A stretch of 64,000 nt of DNA from Lunularia cruciata (taxonomy: Eukaryota > Streptophyta > Marchantiopsida > Lunulariales > Lunulariaceae), in NCBI GenBank assembly GCA_948567375.1, contig OX419761.1, forward strand, positions 24,368,501-24,432,500, read 5' to 3'. This document shows positions 31,151 to 40,399 of this stretch, in pieces. The notes beneath the pieces were generated by a model. It did not search any database. It was not told the DNA's origin and was given only the letters and a program-made list of their open reading frames with translations. Within the stretch, counting starts at the first letter, position 1. Each line of letters begins with the position of its first letter. The position numbers and the translations under genes are program-made.

Positions 31151-31790
31151 AAATCACACTTTGACTTCTTGTAGTAAAATTTCCATTGTCGTAGTCGTCT
31201 TAGGACTTCTCGCACATGATTCACGTGTTCTGCCTCTGTCTTGTTATAGATTAAGATATCATCCAAGAACACCACCACTGACCAATCCAATAGTCCATCC
31301 AACACCCGATGCATCTGATCCATGAAGACTACTGGAGCATTAGTGAGTCCAAAAGGTAGAACTCTCCACTCAAAATGTCCATACCTTGTGCGAAAGGTTG
31401 TCTTTTGCACATCCTCTCTATCAATCAGAATTTGCCAATAGCCGCTACGAAGATCCAACTTGGAAAAGTAACGTGCTCCACTTAGTTGATCAAGTAAGTC
31501 ATCGATCCGAGGCAAGGGATATGCATTCTTCAACATTTGCTTATTGAGCCCACGGTAATCAATACAAAAACAAAGTCCTCCATCCTTCTTTGGAACAAAT
31601 AGTACCGGTGCTCCCCAAGGAGAGGTACTATGTCGTATAAAATCCTTCTCCAACAACTCTATAAGTGTTGTTTGCAACTCCTCCAACTCCTTTGGTGAGA
31701 GCCAATAGATTGGTCTACTCACTGGAGTACTCCCTGGCAATAACTTGATCTTGAAAGGCATACCTCAATCGGAAGGTAATCCCTTTGGCA
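31151..31790 (-). pseudogene. Reverse transcriptase core of A (N-terminal side of the B insertion)
   Basis: Nearly intact: [51 protein letters not shown] and catalytic F-L-D-D-I-L-I-Y. It is cut after K-S-K-C-D by the insertion of B. Confidence 0.9.
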
Positions 31791-32130
31791 AATCATCCGG
31801 AAACACATCTACAAACTCCTAAACTATCCGATCAACCATTGCTTGATGCAGCACTTGGCCCTCCTCTGATTGTTCTTGTGCAATCGGCTTGATCCACACC
31901 GCGAATACAGACTTATCTTCCTCCAAAGCTTGCTCTATGGCTGCCTCCTTAACAAACTTCCCTTCTAAGGACTCATCTCTCTTCCAAGCTTGCTCCATGG
32001 TTGCCTTCTTGGCAAACTTCCCATCCTGGGACTTATCTTCCTTCCAGATTTGCTCTATGGCTATCTTCTCAACAAACTTCCCATATTGGGACTGAATATT
32101 CTTAGGTGTCTTACTCAGAGGTGCCAGACA
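31790..32130 (-). pseudogene. Protease-RT linker of A with three 20-residue repeats
   Basis: Minus-strand sequence has three copies of a 60-bp unit coding G-K-F-x3-A-x2-E-Q-A-x3-D-x-S, followed by V-W-I-K-P-I-A and a region leading to RT. The same repeats occur in A1 and A3. Stops: TAG near 31820 and TGA near 31765. Confidence 0.7.
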
Positions 32131-32136
32131 ACCTAA

Positions 32137-32529
32137 TCAAAAATTCCTATCTTGGTGTTGCACTTGAATTTGGTGTTGGGTCCAATCGAATTGAACCTTA
32201 TGACATTCAAGCCAAGGTAGACCCAGAATGATATCACAGTGTAGAGGTGCCACTACAAACCTCATACACTCCAAATATTCCTTCCCAATCTTGAAGGTAA
32301 TAGGATGCGAGGTGCGGAATGCAGAACCCTTTCTACCATCCGCCATCATCAAACTACTTCCAATCACTGGCTTGATAGGAATACCCAATTCCTTTGCTAC
32401 TTGCATAGACATGCAATTCTTTGAACTTCCAGAATCAACCAAAATCCTACAACCCCTATTAGATATCATACCTTGCAAGTGAAACAAACTTGCATAGGTC
32501 GAGCCTTCAATCCCATTGGAACTAATCAA
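32137..32529 (-). pseudogene. Retropepsin of A
   Basis: Contains I-L-V-D-S-G-S-S-K-N-C-M and, about 75 residues later, I-I-L-G-L-P-W-L: the DSG and ILG hallmarks of a retroviral-type aspartic protease. Open over 130 codons and apparently undamaged itself, but it follows a broken gag and cannot be expressed normally. Confidence 0.88.
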
Positions 32530-32639
32530 GCTCCCAGTAGGCAGCTCGAAATCTCCTACTGGGATTCCTCGTTTCCCTGATCATTCCGCTCCACAACTTC
32601 CACTTGGGCAACTTGTCGAGGTAGTCCATTCTTAAGTGG

Positions 32640-33451
32640 ACATTCAGCAATGCGATGCCCCAACTGGCAACAATAAAAACAACCACCATTTTGTCACAGT
32701 CTGCCATGCCCAGTGGTCTTCATTGAATTGCATCAATCTCCATTGGTGCTGGCTCCTCCACTTGTGTGTAGTGTATTGGTAGGCTTTGTGGGGGTCGAGG
32801 TCGAGACCAAGTTGTTGCCACCAAGGAATCAAAACGTTCGGCCAACCGCATGGCTTCCTCCAAGTGTTGTGGCTCTTGCATGGTTACCTCTAATTTGGTT
32901 CTTGCCTTCAAGCCCCTCACAAATCGATCCACAGCTTCACCTTCCAAAATGTCTAGAATTTTCATGATGGTGTTTTGGAACTGCGTGATGTAACTTCTTA
33001 TAGAGCCAATCTGTTTCAACTCTGCCAACTTATCCCGTGCAGCTCATGTGGCATTTATAGCTTGGAACCGACTAATTATTGCACTCTTGAATTTTGCCCA
33101 TGTCAAGATTAGTGCAACCATTTGTCATTCGGCTTGCTCCACTCGAAATCTCTACCATAGCTTTGCTACTCCATCCAATTGGCTAGAAGCCAAGAGAATA
33201 TATTTTTGCTCATCTTATAGATTGGTAGCTTCAAAATAACGTTCACAATCAAACACAAAATTCTCCACTGCACCCGGGAGATTCTTGCCTTCAAATACCT
33301 TGGGTTTAGGGAATCTGATCCGATCTTCTCCTTCTCGAATTGGTATTCTCTCCACCTGCTCTTGTCGTCAAAGATCTTGTTCATCCAATAATCAAGTAAG
33401 GTGCTCAATTTGTTGTTGCATAGCAAGGATAACATCAAGTATTGCCGCCAT
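32640..33451 (-). pseudogene. gag of A with CCHC zinc knuckle
   Basis: Starts at ATG 33451 (M-A-A-I-L-D-V-I-L-A). Capsid-like segment V-F-E-G-K-N-L and L-L-A-S-S-Q-L-D-G-V-A-K-L-W, then Y-I-T-Q-F-Q-N and F-V-R-G-L-K-A-R-T-K-L-E-V. The zinc knuckle C-F-Y-C-C-Q-L-G-H-R-I-A-E-C lies near 32645-32690, one frame off, so a shift lies between. Several stops, mostly TGA and TAG, are present before 33028; 32720-33028 is open. Confidence 0.82.
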
Positions 33452-33722
33452 GGTTGCTCTTCTATCACACCACTCCCAATCTATCTAATTTATTAACACA
33501 TAGAAACAACACGTCCACCGTTCTCCATAAGTTACAACCGGAAGCACCAAGGGTTCCTTCGATATGGTGATCATATGCAGAAAATCTTGTCCAAAGTGCG
33601 AGGTGATGAACTGTGTGAAACAATGCTTGGGTAGTATTTGGACGCAAAAATCCCAATGGTTTGGTGGAAGTGGATTTGGTGGTCCATAAATTTCATCCAT
33701 CCCATTCTTGCTCTAATACCAA

Positions 33723-34161
33723 TGTAAAAGACCAAATCCAAGGAGAGAAATAGGAGAATGGAAACTCACATTGGGACACTTGAATGAGGGAAAAACTCCG
33801 AATGCCTAGCATGAGCTTTGGCTTTGGTATTTATAGGTAGCATACAAGGCCCTTGAGAAGCTTCTCAAGAAGCTTCCTCAAGCCGCTTTCTTAGAGTGCA
33901 AGCCAAGTTAACTAGGAAGCTTCTCAAGAAGCTTCTCAAGAAGCTTCCTTCTAGAAGCCGCCTACTTGGCGTGCAAGCTAAGCTAGTTAGAAGGTTCTAG
34001 AAGCTTCCTTCTAGAAGCTACTTACTTAAGATGCAAGCTAAGCTAACCGGGAAGCTTCCCAAGAAGCTTCCTAGATACTTTTGGAATATTCTAGGCTAAT
34101 TCGTCTTATGTGTTACTTCGTGAGCCCAACTGACTTTGTCGCTAAACTCCATATTGTTACA
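33723..34161 (-). repeat. 5' LTR of A
   Basis: 439 bp. Differs from 18667-19105 at about 10 positions, all transitions. The initiator-Met primer site is at about 33707-33722 (TTGGTATTAGAGCAAG on the minus strand). Confidence 0.93.
33828..34080 (-). promoter_or_regulatory. Heat-shock-element-like array and TATA box in the A 5' LTR
   Basis: TTCTAGAAGCTTC at 33995-34007 is a perfect three-pentamer heat-shock element (TTCnnGAAnnTTC). GAAGCTTC palindromes repeat at about 33855-33960 and 34048-34072. The TATA box (minus-strand TATAAATA) is at 33828-33835, directly downstream of the array in transcription direction. Confidence 0.65.
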
Positions 34162-34166
34162 AATAG

Positions 34167-35600
34167 TATGGGTAGTAGCACATTTTTAATATTACCTATA
34201 TGCTAACCCCTTGACTCTCATCATTGATCATCAACCACTAAAGTGATTGATGGAGTCAAACAAACTTTCAAGGAAGTTTCCATGATGGGCTTTGATTTTA
34301 TAGGAGTATGATTTCATGATTATTCATAGACCTTGAATGGTGAATTGTGATGTAGATGAGTTGAGTAAAAATCTACATCTCAATCAATAAGATCACACCA
34401 TAGCACATTAGCATGATGAGATAGATGAGGAGATAATGTCAAGTTGGTATGCATCTACCTTTCTTTATGTATTTTTTGAAGCCTTGGTGGTATATCTCTC
34501 AACACATTTTTTATAGGAGTATGATTTCATGATTATTCATAGACCTTGAATGGTGAATTTTGATGTAGATGAGTTGAGTAAAAATCTATATCTCAATCAA
34601 GAAGATCACACCATAGTACATTAGCATGATGAGATAGATGAGGAGATAATGTCAAGTTGGTATGCATCTACCTTTCTTTATGTATTTTTTGAAGCCTTGG
34701 TGGTATATCTCTCAACACATATAGGAGGAGTTGTTGAGGTCACAAATCCAAAGGATGGAGATATTGGTACATGTCAACAAGACATTCATGATGATATATT
34801 AGTGATGAATTTATCTTTGCACTAGTGTTGTGGGTGGCACAATTGGTGCTAAGAAGAAAGATTGTGTCCTTTAGCAAACGTTGTGGTTTATATTGGAGGA
34901 AAAAGACCTTCTTTGTGTATGGGAGATGGTAGAGTGCAAATAGTACCACTTTCATCTTAGAGACCACAATTTGCACATGATGCTCATGAGGAGCTAGGAC
35001 ATTTTGGAGTAAAGTGTACATATAGCTTACTCTATAGTCATTATTGGTATGGTATGTAGACCAATATATAAATTATTTTGCTAGATGTATAGTTTATGAC
35101 CAAGTTAGAGCATCATTTAATGCTCTTATGCCATAGTTACACCCATTACCTATCATGGGATTGGGTTACCATTGGAATTTAAACTTTGTTGGACCTTTAT
35201 CATTGATTGTGAGACATCATCAATATCTTTTGGTTATGGTATAGCACTTCTCCAAGTGGATTGAGTTGGTGGTACTTCTTGAAAAGTCTAGTGAAGGGAC
35301 AACTTACTCATCCTTGGATTGGGTTCTTAGTTATTTTGGTATGCCAATTGAGGTTTTGATTAATCAAGGCATAAAATTCTTTAAGGAGTTTTAGGTCTTG
35401 TGTGACAAGGCTTTGATTGATCATCATATTGCCTCTCAAGATCACCCTAAGGTAGATAGCTTAGCAAAGAGAGTGGTTTAGATGGTGAAGAGAGGATTAT
35501 GTAAGTACGGTTTGCACAAAGACCACTTGGGAGATTGGGATCTCCAATTGCCTTGGTTGGCCATGAGCTATGAGTTCTGGCAATCATCTTTAGTATCTTA
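34167..35600 (+). pseudogene. RNase H and integrase remnant of B2
   Basis: Continues B2 after element A. RNase H pieces come first (I-I-D-H-Q-P-L near 34222-34245). A 213-bp segment is tandemly duplicated (34296-34720). The integrase follows at about 34730-35600, with zinc-region and DDE core homologous to B 28860-29660; H-F-S-K-W-I-E is near 35247-35265. TAA at 34388 matches the stop at 28697 in B. Many transitions. Confidence 0.8.
34296..34720 (+). repeat. 213-bp tandem duplication inside B2
   Basis: The marker TAGGAGTATGATTTCATG occurs at 34301 and 34514, and the two units agree almost perfectly through CTCAACACAT. B and B1 have a single copy, so it arose in B2 after insertion. Confidence 0.9.
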
Positions 35601-35929
35601 CTTTCTATTATATAGATGAGATCTAGATTTACCTATAACTATTCATTATGTTGTTACTATAGTTTTGGACTTAGATGATCCAAAAATATGGATGACAAGT
35701 AGAGATCTTTTGGAATGATGCCAATGGACTTTGAGAATTGAGCAATTTCTTAGCATAGAGATACCTTGTGCTATGCTACTATTCAAGGAGGAGGTTATAA
35801 ACCCTCAATTAGTTGATTTCATCCAAGTGACTATGTATATCTACAATAGACTACACCAAAAACACTTGATGTTACTACAAGATGCACTATCTTGAGAGTG
35901 CATGAGGTTTTTCTTTCTAGAGTCTTTGT

Positions 35930-36200
35930 GTTGGAAGGATGTGATAATGTTGTTTGGAAGTATCATGTCCACAAGTATGGACCATGCCACCTTCTAAACA
36001 TTGATGACATTATAGATCCAAGCTTGGCACTTGTATGTGCAAGCTTGTAGTGTATGTTATGTTGCTCTTTTGGTGGATTTGTTATTATATTGGTGTGTGA
36101 TAGTTGTTTGAGAGGATGACATATGGCATGTTTGACTCTTCCCCTCACAATGGTTCCTTAAGGATAGTGGTTATGTCCTAAATGTACTTGACTTATAGTT
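35930..36200 (+). pseudogene. PHD-finger remnant of B2
   Basis: The cysteine pairs C-M-L-C, C-D-S-C, H-M-A-C and W-L-C-P-K-C are all still readable although stops fall between them. The I-D-D/G linker before the finger is also recognisable. Confidence 0.75.
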
Positions 36201-36358
36201 AGTTCACCTTTTATGTCATATAGATTGTAGACAAGCAACTAACAATGGAGCTCAATAGCACTCGGTCTCTAGATCTTGGCCCACCATAAGACATATCACA
36301 TATTTGGAGTAAATGACTATATGGAGTTAGAGGGACCTAACCACAAGCTAGGGGCAAT

Positions 36359-37010
36359 TATGGCACTTTAGCATTCATGTATGACTTATGTGTGAGTTGT
36401 ATTTCTATAGTGTATGATGTTGAGAATGATATATGTTATATAGCAATGCATATATGCATGATAGCTATCACTATATTTATAGCACCAAAGTTAGTTTGCT
36501 CAAATGTTAGAGTGATAGTGTTGGCAATTCATAGTTATTTTGGTAGTTGCTCATGAACTACTTGATGGTAGCCATATTTCATGTCAGGGCTATTGATCAT
36601 ATGGTAGGACCTATCACTACTTGCACCATTCACACTATCAAATATGCCATCAATGGCACCATTAGGGTTGGAGATCCATGTCAAGCAAAGGGGTATATTT
36701 TCAAAGTGTAGCTCCATAGAGCTCACTTCTCTTATGTTGAGCCTTTGAGTTCTTGGTGATGGTGGATAGAGGCTAGTGAGTGTCACCTAGAGTGGATGTG
36801 GCTTGATTGTTATTAGTGCTTGATTGTTAGCAAATTGTTGAGTGGAAGATCAAGTTTATATCCAATTTGAGTGTGATTCAAGTGGAAGAGAGAACTTATT
36901 TATTGTGATGTTATGGTGTGCATTTCCTATATAACTTATGTGTGAATTGTGCTTCTATATTGTATGATATTGATAGTGATGTATGTTGTGTAGCAATGTA
37001 TATATGCATG
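36359..37010 (+). repeat. X-Y-X' terminus of B2
   Basis: X about 36359-36460, Y about 36463-36903, X' about 36904-37010. X' is diverged in its first 40 bp but clearly the same sequence. The order matches the 3' end of B, so the arrangement was inherited and is not an accident of one copy. Confidence 0.8.
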
Positions 37011-37012
37011 AC

Positions 37013-39820
37013 AAAAGATACTTGGTAACCATCTTAAGGATTGAATAACTTGGCTGAAGTTAATTTGACTAAGAAGTCAATAGTTAACATCCTTGGATAG
37101 TAAGTCTATATCCATCTCAAATATATGTATGATAGAGCAATGGATATCTCAAGTTGTTTACTTTTTTTTATCTATCTCTTATTTTCTATATTCACTTAGT
37201 TTTCTCAAAGTTTGGTTCTTTATATAACTATAAATCAAATGTAATGTACTTTGAATGTCAAGGATAGCGCAAGGCACAATTTTTCTTTAATTAATGTGAA
37301 ATCTGGATAATAGTTTATAGATACCCATATGCAGGGGTTGGTTTAAAAATAAATGGACTCGTAAAAAATTAGGGTTATACTTGAGGGAATATGATCCTAC
37401 TTCTACACAAAGTTAGTTGTTCAAATTCGTAAAATTAAATCTTGGCCAAATTAAACTATCTAGCCACATTATTTAATCTTGGTGAGGTTTATACACACCT
37501 TCTAGCCCAAGAAGGCATATGAGTACCTTAAAAACCTACTTCTTAGGTTCATATATCTCTCTAAATATTTTAGAATGTGAAATATCTAAAAACCAATTTT
37601 TTTCTATATAGTATCATAGATTATAATGACTAATAAATGTATATATTAATCATCATCTTAGTCTTCATCAATCAATCTTTTAATAGTTACAATCAAGATT
37701 ATCCTATAAGTATCATGTCCATAGGTAAATATACTATTTTTAATTTAATCAAAGACATGTCATACAAATACAATTATTTATGAAAATGCCTTTAATAAGT
37801 AATTTTATACTCTATACTATCAAAATTTATATAATGCGGTACTTGTCATTTTGGATGATTTTCTTAAAATCATTTTCTTCATTAATATTCAAAATTTATT
37901 TCTTGAAACTATGAATCTGAGATGACATTAAGAATATTACTTATATTTTTATTATTGAAAAAATAGTATTAAATATAAAATATAAATATTAAAAAACAAA
38001 TTAATTCCATTTTATTCTGATTTCCTAATATGAACTTAAAATGACCCAAAATAATATATGGACATAAGTTGGCTATATTTTGGTGATGAGATCAAAATAA
38101 AAAAATAACATAAAAATATTAAATATGTAAATATTACTATGTTGATTACTTTTTTCTTGGGATAATATTATGATTAATTGTATATATCTTTAGATCACTG
38201 CAATATCACCTATCGTAAATATATCCTCCAATGATAAATGCTCATGTTGTGTCTCAACGGCATTAACTTCTTGTATTTTGGTTATTTTATGAGGGACATT
38301 TACTCATCTATGCTTTATTGATTATAGATAAGATTTGTATTTGTACCTTATTTTTGGTTACTAATTTTAATTTTTTAAATAAATTAAAAATTATTTTAGG
38401 TTCAAGAAAAATAATCAAACAACAATCTAATCTTTTGTGAAGAAAACTAATAACTTTAGATTTATGATAATTATAAAGTAAAAGATTGATATTCCTTCAA
38501 GAAGACTAAAATAATCATAGGAAAACAAACTGAGGCCAAATACTTACATTGAAGTATCTGCTTATCAAATATAAAGCAGCATGGAAGTTTAGGAGATACC
38601 ATGCTTGTACAAGTGTTCAACTTTTTCTTTGAAATATATTACTATAAAGAAGTTGATTGAGATCATGACAGAAAATTGAAGAATTCAAAATGAGATATGC
38701 TAGTCAAGATAAAACGAAATCTCTTATACAAATGTTCTGTGATTAAGTTATAAAAGAATAAGATTAGTATGAATGGTACACTATCTATAGCAACGGATCC
38801 ACAATTCTTATGCAACTTTGAAAGACAGGTCATATGACTTCTCCTTCTTATATATACATAATAAATATATCAAATGAATTTCATTATCAATATTACTATG
38901 GTTTATAATTGAACTTTACTTTCGGCTTTTTAGGGCAATTTTTTAGAAACAAAGTAGAAATCATTGGCATCGGATCCACTTCCATGGTCGTCGTCGATCT
39001 TCACATCCTTCCTTTGTTTTCCTATGTACAATAGTCGCCCTTCAATACATACAGGAAATGCTCTATTTGTCTATTTGACCATACCTTACTTTTGGCACAT
39101 AGTAGGGGATTTGAATTCGTTTCTCCAAGGGGTGATTAGGGGCAGAGCCGTTTACTCCTTGGTGAATATTTTGAGCATTTGTACATGGTCAAGAAACAAT
39201 ATTTATGAATATCCATACGTTTCTTCATATATATTAAAAACAATTCAAAATGCGATCAAAGTAAAAGAACTAACAGTTTTATGGTAATGAGGAAACACTC
39301 AATTCAATGATGAGTCCCGTCCACAGATGACCCGTAAAGTTTTCTGTGATGGGGTTTTTTCAGAAATAAAAATGATAGATACTTATTGGTGATGTTGGTT
39401 TTCTCGTAAAATAATTTACGGGTGATGAAAGCCTCATGAGTATTCAGTTCTTAAAGCTACGTAATTAGTATTACTACTTGGATTCCAAAGAAGACGACGA
39501 GATATATTAAATAGACCATCTGACCAAGTGATACGAAAACTGTGTCTATCAAGGGAAAAAGAGATACCATAACATTGATACATGTAAATCAGAGACATCT
39601 TCAATTAATATTTTCATAAATTTTTTTGGAGTCTCCTTAACCTATAAATGTTCACAAGTCACGATTTTTGTTACCCGAAATCATTATGGAGATTTTACTC
39701 ATAACTTACCCGTTCCTTATGGATATTTAAGGTTACCCATAAAGTGATTTCTGAAATCCCCAATTTTGTCGGATACCATATAACCATAAAAATCAAACGA
39801 AGGCAAACCTTCTAAGAAGA
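37013..39820. other. AT-rich intergenic DNA
   Basis: About 2.8 kb, very AT-rich up to about 38950, with no open frame of note, no RNA gene and no recognisable mobile element. The 107-codon frame at 38964-39287 has no recognisable domain, and I do not call it a gene. Confidence 0.6.
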
Positions 39821-39824
39821 AGGA

Positions 39825-39885
39825 TAGGAAGACCCCATCAAGAAAAGACCTGTGGGGTAAAATGGGGCTAAGCCCCAATTGTCGG
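39825..39885 (+). repeat. GGGGCTAAGCCCC-type dispersed repeat near the RPN1 promoter
   Basis: Holds GAAGGATAGGAAGACCCCATC and GGTAAAATGGGGCTAAGCCC as separate blocks. These also occur in the repeat cluster at 51430-52890. It lies about 520 bp before the RPN1 start codon. Confidence 0.65.
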
Positions 39886-39899
39886 GCAGCAACAGGTCG

Positions 39900-40399
39900 A
39901 GTCATTTCGACTGGGTAACAAGCTAGAACTCCGTAATGGCAACCAGTACGCACAGTCCGCGGCTCGGTTAGGTTCTCGGTTGATATGTGACGTGCAAAGA
40001 GGGGATCGTCTTTTCTGCCGTGCCTTGCCTGCCCCAGCATCGCTCCATTCTTCCACGAGAGAACGAGCGGCTGTTTTGAGGGAGCGAGAGAAGTAGCGTG
40101 TGTGTACTTAGTCCTCGTCTCCTCTGGTCGAACGCGCCCCAGCTTCGTGTTCTGTGGGGGTGAGAAACGACGACAAATCGAGCGATCGGCTGTGTTCATC
40201 CTCGCTTTGCGGCTCGTACGGGTAGGCTCGGAGGTGAAAATCTGCTGCCGATCACAGGAAGTGTTTGAAATTTGAAGAGGTGGGGGATAAATTTATGGCT
40301 TGAGTTCAGAGGAGTAGACAAGGAAGGGTTCAGTTCGAAGGGGAAAGGGGAGGGGAAGTGCAGGAGGCGCAAGGAGTGGGGGAGTTTAGAGCAGCAGCC
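39900..40399 (+). promoter_or_regulatory. RPN1 promoter and 5' UTR region
   Basis: The sequence becomes GC-richer here, unlike the AT-rich DNA upstream, as expected of a housekeeping promoter and 5' UTR. A TGACGTG (ACGT-core) site lies near 39988. The transcription start cannot be fixed; the purine-rich stretch at 40320-40399 is likely transcribed leader. Confidence 0.5.

Larger units (their letters stand above)
18667..34161 (-). mobile_element. A: family-A chromovirus, interrupted by B
   Basis: LTRs 18667-19105 (3') and 33723-34161 (5'), each 439 bp, differing by about 10 transitions by my hand alignment (about 2.3%). Flanked by AATAG at 18662-18666 and 34162-34166, a perfect 5-bp target duplication. 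Primer site TTGGTATTAGAGCAAG (initiator tRNA-Met type) just inside the 5' LTR; purine tract GGCGGGGGAATA just before the 3' LTR. Gag, protease, RT, RNase H, integrase and chromodomain are nearly one frame with few stops. Element B (21326-31150) splits the RT. Confidence 0.95.
15677..37012 (+). mobile_element. B2: family-B element, internally deleted and heavily interrupted
   Basis: Gag starts in mid-sequence at 15677 because B'' sits at that point. An interior deletion joins the gag zinc-knuckle region to the end of the methyltransferase near 16110. RT follows to 17868, then solo LTR D (17869-18599), a short RNase H piece, element A (18667-34161), then the rest of RNase H, integrase and PHD, and the X-Y-X' terminus at about 36359-37010. 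Many transitions and stops. It is the oldest layer of the right-hand stack. Confidence 0.88.

Noticed and set aside
38964-39287. 107-codon frame that might be organelle-derived
   Set aside because: I could not match it to any organelle gene, and nothing around it is organelle-like.
39717-40199. 160-codon minus-strand frame just upstream of RPN1
   Set aside because: No recognisable domain. It overlaps the RPN1 promoter and a dispersed repeat copy, and its composition does not look coding.
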